Of a stretch of DNA of 34,353 nucleotides, positions 1 through 9,503 are shown piece after piece. How positions within the stretch are numbered: the stretch's first letter is position 1; each line of letters begins with the position of its first letter. The notes under the pieces were generated by a model, which was given only the letters and a program-made list of their open reading frames with translations, searched no databases and was not told where the DNA came from. The position numbers and the translations under genes were made by a program. The stretch comes from a virus: positions 1 through 34,353 of IMG/VR virus record IMGVR_UViG_3300030110_000121; one strand, written 5' to 3'.

Positions 1-645
1 ATCGACATTGGTTTTACCCGCATTGTAGGCGCGTAAAGCATCATCAACTTCAGTATATTGATTTAACATTGCGTCAAGATATTGATTACCAAGTTCGACA
101 TTTACATCAGGTAAAAACAATAAACGCTTTAAAGTTTCGTCAGAGGTGTCGTTAAAAACGTAGCCAAGTCTGTCAGCGATCTCAAAAGCGTTCTCTACAC
201 CAAAGCCCGGATCGCGGGCCGTGGGAAGCATGATCTGCATCAAGCCAATTGCTCCGTCTGGACTAACAGCATTGGGATCACCATTGCTTTCTGTCATCAT
301 TACGGCATTTCGTAATCCCTCAATCTCAACTTTATCTCTCGCAGTGGCTGCGCCGCCTTCAGCAAACTGTTGATAAGATCCTATGCCCCGTGGGCCGCGG
401 TACATGTCACGAGCCGTGTCACTAAGGGATCCAATGCCTTGAACGGATCCGCCCATTGCCATGCTAAACGGAATGCCATACTGGTTTTCAAGTATACGTT
501 TTAAAGAACTTATATTGGAATCAATCTTGTTTTGACTAAGCCCTTCTTTCATACCTTTATTAAATTCGTCCAGTAAGGCTAAACGCATCATTTCGCGTTT
601 TCGATCGTCTTGGTCTTTTAGAGATTGGCGAAGGGCATCAGACAT
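1..645 (-). CDS. Virion lytic transglycosylase (SLT domain), C-terminus cut by window edge
   Basis: The reading frame is open from an ATG at 645 to the window edge (215 codons), so the C-terminus is missing. Residues 105-215 carry the soluble lytic transglycosylase signature: the catalytic-glutamate context MMTESNGDP with Glu119, GLMQI at 134-138 and AYNAG at 206-210. Enzymes of this family cut the MurNAc-GlcNAc bond of peptidoglycan. At the end of an ejection-protein series, the likely role is local wall digestion during DNA entry rather than lysis, since a separate endolysin lies at 32106-32717. The start follows the upstream stop by 3 bases, with an AGGA ribosome site. Residues 94-98 read FAEGG, a motif shared with neighbouring virion proteins. 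The family call is firm; the virion role is inferred. Confidence 0.88.
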   Translation of the reverse strand, partial: MSDALRQSLKDQDDRKREMMRLALLDEFNKGMKEGLSQNKIDSNISSLKRILENQYGIPFSMAMGGSVQGIGSLSDTARDMYRGPRGIGSYQQFAEGGAATARDKVEIEGLRNAVMMTESNGDPNAVSPDGAIGLMQIMLPTARDPGFGVENAFEIADRLGYVFNDTSDETLKRLLFLPDVNVELGNQYLDAMLNQYTEVDDALRAYNAGKTNVD

Positions 646-648
646 TCT

Positions 649-1656
649 TTATCCTAGCGGCGGGAGCACAAGTGGATTTGTGGCGGGCGTGTAAGCGTCA
701 GGGGTAAACGCCGTAAATGTGTACGGTTGGATAGTTGAGGTGTTCGTGCTTGGTAATCCCGCTATACCTGCCGTGCTTATGTTTGCTGCGGGCACTATCG
801 GAGCGTATCCAGTATACGTTGCGGGGGCCGCGGGCACCATTGCGGTATCGTTTTGCGCTGTATTTAATGCCGGAGTTGTAGCGACATTACTAATAATATT
901 TGCACCAGGAGTTGTTGTTGCGATGTTATTTATATTACTAAGATTGTTTGCAGCAATCTGATTATTAAGCGTGTCTATGAGACCAGAATAATCTGTGCCC
1001 GTAGCGGTGCTCAAAGAAGTAAGAGCACTCACTCTGTCTGCGTCCGATAAACCAGATGTTGGGTCCAAAGCAACATTAGATAAATTATCGATTGCAAACT
1101 GTACGCCCGCACCATCGGCAACTCCTAAATTTGCTCCAAGAGATTGTGCAAACTCTAACTTTTGAGCCGCCGTCAAGTCATCTCTATTATTTACCATATT
1201 TATAATAGATTGATCTGCCACTCCAGAATTTAAAGTCATAATGCCGCTAGGATCAGTAAAACCCTCGGTGTCTGGGTTATTCACCCTTTCATCAAAGTCT
1301 GGTGGTGTAATTGCATCAAGTAACTTTTGTCGTTCAGCTTCCCGTCGTTGACGTTTAATTCTTCTTCCAAGACTTTCTTTACTGCGGCGTGAGGGAGGCA
1401 ATGCTGCGTCAACTAACATTTGATTTGGTTTTGATTGTGCCGCTTTAATATTATATTCAGGGTGTCCTGGAGGAGGTCCTGAGTTCGTCATACCTAAAGC
1501 ATCTTTCACAACCCCAACAGCCTTATTATATGCGTTTGATACGAAAGAACCTATGCCCCCGCCATTGGAAAACTCCATGGGAGCCGTGGCTAACGACGGA
1601 AGACCCCCGCCATTGCGGTAAGCCATAATCTGTTTGGGCATATCACTTCTCATCAT
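649..1656 (-). CDS. Putative internal virion protein, 335 aa
   Basis: I do not recognise a named family. The N-terminus has two glycine-rich motifs close together, YRNGGGL (about 13-19) and FSNGGGI (about 29-35). A strongly basic segment at about 89-110 is rich in Arg and Lys. A helical middle follows, and the last ~100 residues are a low-complexity Ala/Thr/Pro/Asn tail. The ATG overlaps the stop of the 1359-aa gene in an ATGATG junction, so translation is probably coupled; a second Met follows immediately and could be the true start. Its position between a giant internal protein and a lytic transglycosylase suggests it is a minor virion or ejection component. That role rests on context only. 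Confidence 0.6.
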   Translation of the reverse strand: MMRSDMPKQIMAYRNGGGLPSLATAPMEFSNGGGIGSFVSNAYNKAVGVVKDALGMTNSGPPPGHPEYNIKAAQSKPNQMLVDAALPPSRRSKESLGRRIKRQRREAERQKLLDAITPPDFDERVNNPDTEGFTDPSGIMTLNSGVADQSIINMVNNRDDLTAAQKLEFAQSLGANLGVADGAGVQFAIDNLSNVALDPTSGLSDADRVSALTSLSTATGTDYSGLIDTLNNQIAANNLSNINNIATTTPGANIISNVATTPALNTAQNDTAMVPAAPATYTGYAPIVPAANISTAGIAGLPSTNTSTIQPYTFTAFTPDAYTPATNPLVLPPLG

Positions 1657-4600
1657 ATCAGGCTTCCTATTCCTTCTCTGTTTTTAATCATACTCGAAAT
1701 CGGGTCGTTTGGAAATAAGGCGGCATACCTAGACTGGGTCGCGGGCTGCGAAACATTGTTTGGGACAACTGGCGCAGGGGCCGCGACCTGTCTAGGTTGA
1801 ACCACCTGACGGTTGGTGGGAGTTACCGCCGGGGGTATTAGGGATGCTCGTTGGTTAGTTACGGGAACGCTTGGGATTACTTGGGATTCTTTTTCGTTAG
1901 CTGGAAGCTCTTGTTCGACCTCTCGAAGCGATTCATCTCTGCTTGCGGTAAACCCTCTCATCGGAAGCACTACAAATCCTTTGTATTTTAGATAGTTTCC
2001 AAGGCTGTTTATAAGGCCTCTTTGATTTGATGGATCATCCGAATAACTTCTCATCATTCTTGCAAGAAGTTTTGGATCTTGAAGCAGTTGTGCAGTAAAA
2101 AGCATTTTTTGGCTTTCAGGGATACGCAAAGCAATATTGCGCATTGCCTCCGCACCTTTGCCCGCGGCAATGATTGACCCGGGACCCGCGTTTCCTCCTG
2201 TTATTAAACTTTGGGATCTCGTACCGATTGCCGATCCCGTAATGCTTAAAGCAAAATCTAGAATTGGTTTAGCTTCCGCAAGATCAACCGTTAGTCCCTC
2301 CATGGTATCAACCATATTTGCTTTAGCTAATTCTTTTAATGCAGTTTGTGCCGTATCGATATCCCTTTGAGTAAAGATACCTTTATTTTTTAAATATTCG
2401 GCTAAAGTTGTAGATCGTGGCCCACGCCGAGCAGAGGTCCTACCTTTAGCCGTATCAAATTTTCTTTCAAAAAGATTATTGTAAATGACCTCGGGTCTAA
2501 ATCCCCCTCTTTCGACGGTGGCGTCAGCACGAGGCGTAGGTCTTCCCAAAACAAAATATTCAAAAATAGAAGATTTTAATCCCTCAATCGCTTGTTCTCT
2601 ATCGACATTTATCGTTTGTTGGGTTTGTTTAAAGGTCCCTCCTGTGTCTTTTACTTTATCCAAATATTCTCTTGCAGATTTTCGGTCAAAAAAAGTTGAG
2701 GTTAACCCTGTTTCTTCGTTACTGACATAATAAATTGTAGCTTTAGTCTTTTGACCTTTTTTTGGAATCACGTTGACAAGAGCTTCAAGTCTTTCAAATT
2801 GATCTGCACCAGAGGCAAAAGCTTCCGCAACTGCATCTGTTGGATTTGACCTGATTTCTCCTTTAGCGTTTCGAAGTAGGGAAGTAAAGTTTACCTGTTT
2901 TTTTGCCTCTGCTAATGCACTACTGTCAAAATCTTCAGCTTCCTCTAGTAAACCCTTTTGTGTTTGAACGTTTCTAAGATCTTCAAAGATATCAGGGAAA
3001 GTTGCTTCTAAACGAGCATTACTATCCATCCAGTCTTGCAATTTTTTAGTGTCAATTCTTTTTGTTACGGGGTCAACAGAGGCTGCTCTCGCCGACCTAA
3101 TCATTCTATCAATAACTCCGTTTACTGAATCAACTCCTGCTTGAGCAGAAGAAAGATTATTATCTAAGGCAAATTGACCCGCAGCCTGTATATCTCCTAT
3201 CCTAACTGCGTTGAGATCTGCATTTGCGCCTAAAATATTTCCAAAAGATTCTAAGGCTAATCGGTAATCCCCTTGTTTACCTTGAGATAAAGCTTTTCCT
3301 AAATAACTTCTTAAGTAAACATCATAGAAAGCGCGAGAATAAGCGTTTGCACTTTTTAAAGCCCTTAACTTATTTTCATCGACTAAATCTGCCCCAAAGT
3401 CCTCCATGTTTTGTATGTCATCTTGAATAGCTTCGGCAAACATTCCCGCTAAACGTCTTGTTTCAGGTGATTTCGTACCATCTCTTGCAATGTTTAATGC
3501 CTCTTTCCGTCTTGTATTTAAGACCGATAAAGGCAAAGATTGAATTTTATCTTTACTTTGCGTTAGCTTTTGAGGGTTCCCAACAATATCTAAAAGAACA
3601 GAAGTTTCTTCTCTAAGACCTTCCGGCGTAAATTGGGATTTAACTTTATCTGTAAATTGAATTAAATTTTTTAAATCTTCTGCTACATCACTTTTGTCAA
3701 GAATACCTTCGTCTTCAAAAAATCTAACAAATTTTGGTGCTGTCGCTAAATTTCCATTTTCCTCATAAAACATGACATCTAAGTCACCAACTTTTTTGTA
3801 TAAAGTTTCTTGTTGGTTTCGGGCAATTTTTTTCTGAGCAACTTGAATGTCTTGTAGTTTTTCAGACAATAAAATTATGTCGGCATCATCTAAATCTTGT
3901 AAACCTCCCGGTGTTGGATCAGTCACTTCGACTCTTGTTCCAACAACAGACATGTCCGACACATCTCTACGTTTTGATTTAGCTAATTGGTTCACGGCAT
4001 CAAACAAATTTGTTTCAGCGTTTAAAAGCCTTGCCGATAGAAATTGATTATAAATTGACTCCTCTAATTGTGCAGCGGCAACTAAAGCGGCTTTCCCAAT
4101 CTCCGTGTCTTCATTTCGATACAAAGCATCCACGGCAGATTGTGCAATTCGTAATTCCGCCAACTTGGCTTCAACTTGAGCTTTATCAAGAAAATCAAAC
4201 TGTTTCTTTAATGTGTCTTCCATAGCCAACAAAACAGGGTTTTTTGTTGCTTGTGCTGCGGTTTGAGGAACGCCATTAATTGTGGCATTTTTATTTAATA
4301 AATTAATAAGGTTTTCAATATCTTCTGGTTCATCCAAACTTCCAAATTTTTCTAATTCTTTTTTGATTTCGGCAAAACCTCGTTGTGCTTTTCCAGTCCT
4401 AAATTTATCTGTAACCGCTTCTCCCGCACCTCGAAGCCCCCCATCCAATGCCCCGCGAAAAACATCAATTACAGGTGAAAAAACGTTTTTTAACACAACG
4501 CTCGATAATTCCCCAACTGCAAGAGGTGTAACAATGCTACCCCCTAACTCACCCGCTAATTCAAGTCCCCCAAATGGGTCCATTTCGGCAGCCTTACCTG

Positions 4601-5732
4601 TGCCAAGAGCAGCACCCCCTACAGCTAAAGCTTCATAAAAAGCAAATAATGGAAGATTATTTCGTTGATCTTTTGCAGATTTTTTTATTATTTGTTCTAA
4701 GGCATGAAGACGTAATAATGAACTTGGAGCGGTTTTACCTTGAAGAACTGCGGCAACACCTCTTTCAAACATATCGTTTACAATAGGGGGACCTTCGTAA
4801 GGTATGCCTTTACGGCGTCTTAATCCACCACTCATTGCACCTGTTATTTTTTTTGCGTCATTAAGCTGTCTTCGCAGACTTTTTTCCATAGAGTCTGAAA
4901 AATCAAAATCTCTTCCAAATAAAGTTTTGTCTTTTGAAAGACTGTTAACCAAGTAATCTTTTAAATTGTTATTTACGACTTTATCTGCACCTAAAATAAG
5001 AGGAGAAAATGAAACAACGTCTGCCGCTGCTTCTCCGGCTCGCATTTTTGAATACGTTTCTGGTGTCGGTAAAGCTTCCTCCCCGATTATAAAGTCGGTC
5101 GCCTCCTGCCCCAGAGGACTTGAGAGAACACTAGCAACTGTACCCGTCACGATAGGTGCAACGGCTTTAGCGCCTTCGTAAACAGCGCCAACTAAATCTA
5201 TGGGTTTAATGCCTGTGCGGGGGAATCTGGGTAATTTTTTTGTAAATTCAGAAGTTCCTTTTGCAGTAGCTGCAAACGCTGCAACAGAAGGTACGTTTTC
5301 TAAACTTCTTCGACCAAATGCTTCAAGAAAACCACGGTCTTCCATAGTAGTCATGGATTTTAAAATTTGATTATCCGTAAGTTTTATTCCTGGAGCAAAC
5401 TTTGAGGTCCCTTCAGTAAGTTCTTTGTATGTCCCAAACCCTGGGTACATTGCGGAAAACTGATCTGCGGCCTCAATGGCAAAAGCTTTTTCAGGTGTAA
5501 AGATTACGGATTGACCGTCTTGACCTTCTACTCTTCTTTTTTTTCCTTTTGAAGAGGTAAAAAGTCGCATAATTTGCTCATAATACTCCGGCGTGAAGTC
5601 AATAGGTTTAAATCCTGTGTAATCAAAACCTGATGTATCAAGTGTTAAAGGCTCCGTGGGTGGCGGCACAATCGGTTCGGCCTGCACTTCAGATGGACTC
5701 ATCTCTGGTAAAATTGTATTTTCTGTAACCAT
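1653..5732 (-). CDS. Giant internal virion / DNA-ejection protein, 1359 aa
   Basis: This is the largest gene in the window. It is mostly charged, helix-forming sequence, with glycine/alanine-rich hydrophobic stretches near 190-220 and 365-425 that could insert in a membrane. The C-terminus is a Pro/Gln/Val low-complexity linker followed by a short tail with SRYAALFPNDPISSMI and a final GIGSLI. Size, composition and position, just before a lytic transglycosylase and after other long helical proteins, fit the large ejection proteins of podoviruses (compare T7 gp15/gp16 or P22 gp16), but no residue-level homology is claimed. The start follows the upstream stop by one base, with a TGGAGA ribosome site. 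A tape-measure-like role is the main alternative. Confidence 0.7.
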   Translation of the reverse strand: MVTENTILPEMSPSEVQAEPIVPPPTEPLTLDTSGFDYTGFKPIDFTPEYYEQIMRLFTSSKGKKRRVEGQDGQSVIFTPEKAFAIEAADQFSAMYPGFGTYKELTEGTSKFAPGIKLTDNQILKSMTTMEDRGFLEAFGRRSLENVPSVAAFAATAKGTSEFTKKLPRFPRTGIKPIDLVGAVYEGAKAVAPIVTGTVASVLSSPLGQEATDFIIGEEALPTPETYSKMRAGEAAADVVSFSPLILGADKVVNNNLKDYLVNSLSKDKTLFGRDFDFSDSMEKSLRRQLNDAKKITGAMSGGLRRRKGIPYEGPPIVNDMFERGVAAVLQGKTAPSSLLRLHALEQIIKKSAKDQRNNLPLFAFYEALAVGGAALGTGKAAEMDPFGGLELAGELGGSIVTPLAVGELSSVVLKNVFSPVIDVFRGALDGGLRGAGEAVTDKFRTGKAQRGFAEIKKELEKFGSLDEPEDIENLINLLNKNATINGVPQTAAQATKNPVLLAMEDTLKKQFDFLDKAQVEAKLAELRIAQSAVDALYRNEDTEIGKAALVAAAQLEESIYNQFLSARLLNAETNLFDAVNQLAKSKRRDVSDMSVVGTRVEVTDPTPGGLQDLDDADIILLSEKLQDIQVAQKKIARNQQETLYKKVGDLDVMFYEENGNLATAPKFVRFFEDEGILDKSDVAEDLKNLIQFTDKVKSQFTPEGLREETSVLLDIVGNPQKLTQSKDKIQSLPLSVLNTRRKEALNIARDGTKSPETRRLAGMFAEAIQDDIQNMEDFGADLVDENKLRALKSANAYSRAFYDVYLRSYLGKALSQGKQGDYRLALESFGNILGANADLNAVRIGDIQAAGQFALDNNLSSAQAGVDSVNGVIDRMIRSARAASVDPVTKRIDTKKLQDWMDSNARLEATFPDIFEDLRNVQTQKGLLEEAEDFDSSALAEAKKQVNFTSLLRNAKGEIRSNPTDAVAEAFASGADQFERLEALVNVIPKKGQKTKATIYYVSNEETGLTSTFFDRKSAREYLDKVKDTGGTFKQTQQTINVDREQAIEGLKSSIFEYFVLGRPTPRADATVERGGFRPEVIYNNLFERKFDTAKGRTSARRGPRSTTLAEYLKNKGIFTQRDIDTAQTALKELAKANMVDTMEGLTVDLAEAKPILDFALSITGSAIGTRSQSLITGGNAGPGSIIAAGKGAEAMRNIALRIPESQKMLFTAQLLQDPKLLARMMRSYSDDPSNQRGLINSLGNYLKYKGFVVLPMRGFTASRDESLREVEQELPANEKESQVIPSVPVTNQRASLIPPAVTPTNRQVVQPRQVAAPAPVVPNNVSQPATQSRYAALFPNDPISSMIKNREGIGSLI

Positions 5733-5733
5733 T

Positions 5734-8373
5734 TTAATCTCCAGATTCGCTCTGAGCTTTTGGTTGGCTTATTTTACCCATTTTAAACATAAGATCTTCA
5801 AAAGTCGCACCTTCAGATTGCGGGTCATCTTGCTGCGTTTCTGTTGTTTTAACTCCGTCGGAGATATTAGACAAAATTTGGTAACCTGATTTTAGAGAAG
5901 CAAGCTCTTGAAGATTTTTATCTAACTTTGCGTATTCATCGCTATCCAATGGAATATTTTCATTATTTAATCGATCAACAATAATTTGTTCAGCATCCGC
6001 AATTCTTGAAACAAGCGCCTTGGCATAAGAAGCGGCTTCATCATCCCCCGTCCAAAAAGCACCGGGTTTTGGAACAAGTTCGTCCAACTTTTGTTGTTGA
6101 AAAACACTTTCCCTAATTTCTGCGGCTTGCGTGAAGAAAGTCATAAATTTATTGTTTAAGTTTTTAACGGCAACAGTTGCTTCTTTTGCCTCTTTTGCAG
6201 GGGATCCAAAAAATCCAAAACTAAGCGCCTCCACACCTTTATTATAAATATTTGCAAGGAAGGACGGAGATCCAAAAGCTTGCGAAGCATCTGTAACATC
6301 TTTAAATAAAATAGATTGTTCGTCTGCTGAAACTTCGTAAGGCACAGCTTCTTGAAGCCTTTTGCCTGTAACGTTTTCATAAAGCTCGTTAAATCTTTTT
6401 GTAGTTGAGTCTTTTAACTTATCCGTCAATTCGGTTGGTAAACGTAAACCGGGAGTAGAGACATATTGTTTTGTTTGATCATTCCATTCCCTGCCAGGAT
6501 CTGTGTATTTCAACAAACGACCCTCATAAAGTTCAGCGTTATCTAACGTTCCGTCAAGAAAGGCATCTATACGTTTTTTACCATCTTCCGTACTACCAAC
6601 TAAATACTCTAACAGATCATTGTTATTTTTTACTTCAAGCGATTTAAGTTTATTAATTTCAGCTTTCAAAGCTAAATCTTGATTTTTATAATCTTGATCG
6701 AAATACATTTTCAGTTTTTCTAAAGTAAGTTTTTCGTCGCCTTGAAGCAATCTATGTTCTTCAAATGCTTTTGTGATCATCATATCGGCATGTTTTAAAG
6801 CACGATCTTTATCTTCCGAAGCTAAATCAAGATTTTTAATTTTTTCCTCAAACTCTCTTCGTAAGACAGCTTCGTCTGATTTAAAATCTCTATCTTTTTG
6901 GTTTTCAAATTGAGTGGATATTCTTGCAAGTGAGTTTTGAGCCGCTTGAAAGTTTCTTTCACTTTGTGCAGCAACTCTATCAATACCTGCTTTTTTATCA
7001 ATAACCCCAAGTTCAAAATCTTGCGCGTTTTCGATTTTTGCTAATTCAAAATTATTTTTAACACCCAACACTTCTAATTTAGTGCTTAAATCTAATTGTG
7101 CATTTAATGTAGCCAACTCTTTTTGAGCCGACGCTAATCGATTAGCAGCAAGGACTTGTGCTTGCCTGTCTTTACTGTTTTCAGCAGCGGTTGCTGTAAT
7201 TTTTAAATTCGCTAATGTTTGTTCAAGATTTAATTTATCTTTTTGTAGTTCTCTTTTTAACTCAGCCTCTGACTTCGCAGCGTCTTTTCTTGCCCCTATT
7301 TCTACCCTTGTTAATTCAAGACGATTTAAATTTTCTTGTGCTAATTTATTCATCTCAAAGGCTCTGCCTTGAGCGCCCGCCAATTGTCTTTCGGCACTTT
7401 CAAGAGCACTTAAATCCATTTGTTGTTCTTGTTGTTTTTGCACATCTTTCATCTGTTGAAACTGTGCCGCCCGTTCACCGATTTTAGGAGCAAGTTGTGA
7501 TTGAGCCACCGCATTTGCCAGACGTTCAGCAACAGAACGCCCGTCAGTAGATCCTGCAAACTGTAAGCCTGCCTGCGCTATGTCAAACAACATCTGAGCT
7601 TGAGTTAATCGTTTTTGTTCTTCAAGTTGCGCTGCCCGTTCTTGAGGTGTTCCCAAGATCCCGCGTCGGATGCCCTGGGCCTCTTTATAATAAGGCATCA
7701 AAGACGTGCCTAAATCTAAAGCTACAGGCTTTTCATCCTTTGGCCCACCGGGAGGAGTACCCTTCTGAAACTTTCGGACCATGACAGGTCCACCTTGGTT
7801 AAAATTTACGGGTGGAGTGTTGCCCGCCCCCATTGCCATGAGTTCGCCAACGCCTTGGGACATCTGTTCCCCTTCAGCCATACCAACGTCTTGGACAAGA
7901 GACTGCATCAACTCGCCAATGCCGCTGTCTACCGCGCCCTCTTCTGTCATCATTATGGTCGGCTGCACCATTGCCAAAACACTTTCTGGCGTTTTATTTG
8001 CATCAGCTTCCCCGACATATCCTGCAAGTTCCGCGTACCGCGCTTCAAGGGGCTTCTCATTGCCTCTAAATGCGTCGATCAAACCCTTCGCATCATCAGC
8101 CCCGTCTATATTAGTAATCATTTCAGAGGCATAAGCCTGACCCAACTCTTCGCCTTGACCCATTGCAAGATCTTCCATGCCTTGCACCTGTGCCACCTGT
8201 TCAGGATTTACTTGCGGTGGTGCCATGCCCATCATTGGCGGAGCCGCAGGACCGCCCATTTGACGGAACAAAGGCCGATTCATTACGGACCCACCGCCGT
8301 AAAACTCTTCGGCTGCTTCTGGATCGATCTTTCTTTGCACGTACTCTGGTAGTGCCTGAAAACCTTTATTCAT
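5734..8373 (-). CDS. Long coiled-coil internal virion protein, 879 aa
   Basis: The N-terminal 200 residues are Met/Gly/Pro-rich, with the motifs YGGGSVMNRP (about 25-34) and FNQGGPVMVRKF (about 192-203). The middle, roughly 240-570, is a long Gln/Glu/Lys/Ala-rich coiled coil with heptad-like spacing and few prolines. The C-terminal third is more globular and ends in an acidic tail. The start codon overlaps the stop of the 376-aa gene as TAATG, and no clear Shine-Dalgarno sequence precedes it, so expression probably depends on reinitiation. Architecture and neighbours point to an ejected or internal-core virion protein; a tape-measure-like scaffold is possible. No enzymatic motif was seen. Confidence 0.68.
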   Translation of the reverse strand: MNKGFQALPEYVQRKIDPEAAEEFYGGGSVMNRPLFRQMGGPAAPPMMGMAPPQVNPEQVAQVQGMEDLAMGQGEELGQAYASEMITNIDGADDAKGLIDAFRGNEKPLEARYAELAGYVGEADANKTPESVLAMVQPTIMMTEEGAVDSGIGELMQSLVQDVGMAEGEQMSQGVGELMAMGAGNTPPVNFNQGGPVMVRKFQKGTPPGGPKDEKPVALDLGTSLMPYYKEAQGIRRGILGTPQERAAQLEEQKRLTQAQMLFDIAQAGLQFAGSTDGRSVAERLANAVAQSQLAPKIGERAAQFQQMKDVQKQQEQQMDLSALESAERQLAGAQGRAFEMNKLAQENLNRLELTRVEIGARKDAAKSEAELKRELQKDKLNLEQTLANLKITATAAENSKDRQAQVLAANRLASAQKELATLNAQLDLSTKLEVLGVKNNFELAKIENAQDFELGVIDKKAGIDRVAAQSERNFQAAQNSLARISTQFENQKDRDFKSDEAVLRREFEEKIKNLDLASEDKDRALKHADMMITKAFEEHRLLQGDEKLTLEKLKMYFDQDYKNQDLALKAEINKLKSLEVKNNNDLLEYLVGSTEDGKKRIDAFLDGTLDNAELYEGRLLKYTDPGREWNDQTKQYVSTPGLRLPTELTDKLKDSTTKRFNELYENVTGKRLQEAVPYEVSADEQSILFKDVTDASQAFGSPSFLANIYNKGVEALSFGFFGSPAKEAKEATVAVKNLNNKFMTFFTQAAEIRESVFQQQKLDELVPKPGAFWTGDDEAASYAKALVSRIADAEQIIVDRLNNENIPLDSDEYAKLDKNLQELASLKSGYQILSNISDGVKTTETQQDDPQSEGATFEDLMFKMGKISQPKAQSESGD

Positions 8374-9503
8374 TATAATAGCCCCGCTCTTGAAGCGCCC
8401 GCCGCGGCGCTAAGTCCTGATATACCCAACCCTAATGCGGTTTGGAAAGGTGAAACTTGTGGCGCAGATGACGCCGTTACCGTTGATTGTGAAGTCGGAA
8501 TGCCCGCATATATGTCGGACAAGAAACCAAACTGTTGATATGGATATTGCTGCGCCTGCACATTAGTCAATCTAGTTGCATCTAGACCCGCTTGTGCCAC
8601 ACCACGTTGGATGTTGCCCGCTTGCAATGCCGCATTGATTTGGTTCTGACGTATGTTTTGACCGATCTCGCCAATACCCGCCTGTTGAACGCCCAACTGA
8701 CCCAAGTTAGTACCAAAGTTACCATATTGCGCGGCTAACGATCCAAGGCCCTGACCAAGTGCAAGCTGCCTATCTGCAAGATCGCCAATTTGAGATACGT
8801 CCGCTTGACCCAGTTGTCCGTATTGTAGGCCAAGATTACCAAGTAACTGCGCTTCCTGTAAGCGTCTTGCCATTGAAGCATCAAATCCGGCCTGTCTAAG
8901 CTGACCAGAGGTTCTGCCCATTTGCTCTAATGCATTTCTAAATAACTCTTGTTCAGCCACGGCTTGACGGGATCCGCCAAAAGCACCTGACCCAACCGCC
9001 TGTGCTCTTACCCCTTGTTGCTGCAAACCTGCTTGTCTCGCAATGTCCCCAAGACTTCTTTGCACAACCTGCTCTTCAAACGGATTAAAAGCACCAATAC
9101 CTCTAGCTGTCTGTGCCGCAGCCTGTTGGTATGTGTAGGGCACCGCTCGCTGCGCCGCAGCAAGTTGAGCAGCTTGGTTTATAATGTCTTGAGTTTGTCC
9201 AGTGGTCGTTTCAGCCTGACGAAGGGAAGGAACCGCAGCACCTGTTACGATGTTCTGTCCACCTTGTATCGCCGCTTCTCCTGCCTGCAAAAACGGTTGA
9301 TACGCTCCAATGCCAGACTGAGCAGCACCTATAGCAGCACTTTCTGCCGGAGTCAAACCTGCAACTTGATAAGCCGTTTCTGGCGGCATACCTGCGGCAA
9401 CTTGATTTTTTACAAACTGTTGTACGTCTTTTAGTAAGCCTAAACGGTAAGCTTCAATTGCAGGATCCTGCCGTTGAATTTGAACTGTTGTATTTTCAAC
9501 CAT
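8373..9503 (-). CDS. Gln/Ala/Gly-rich internal virion protein, 376 aa
   Basis: The protein is strongly enriched in Gln, Ala and Gly. Loose periodic segments resemble QAGLQQQGVRAQAVG and LGNLGLQYGQLGQ, probably forming long amphipathic helices. The C-terminus (about 345-376) turns into a glycine/alanine hydrophobic stretch, which could associate with a membrane. No catalytic motif is visible. Its start overlaps the previous stop as TAATG, with GAGGAG about 10 bases upstream, and its own stop overlaps the next start the same way. Lying between a 559-aa and an 879-aa virion-type protein, it is best read as a member of the DNA-ejection or tail-interior set. This composition is common in marine phage virion proteins of unknown mechanism. 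Confidence 0.62.
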   Translation of the reverse strand: MVENTTVQIQRQDPAIEAYRLGLLKDVQQFVKNQVAAGMPPETAYQVAGLTPAESAAIGAAQSGIGAYQPFLQAGEAAIQGGQNIVTGAAVPSLRQAETTTGQTQDIINQAAQLAAAQRAVPYTYQQAAAQTARGIGAFNPFEEQVVQRSLGDIARQAGLQQQGVRAQAVGSGAFGGSRQAVAEQELFRNALEQMGRTSGQLRQAGFDASMARRLQEAQLLGNLGLQYGQLGQADVSQIGDLADRQLALGQGLGSLAAQYGNFGTNLGQLGVQQAGIGEIGQNIRQNQINAALQAGNIQRGVAQAGLDATRLTNVQAQQYPYQQFGFLSDIYAGIPTSQSTVTASSAPQVSPFQTALGLGISGLSAAAGASRAGLL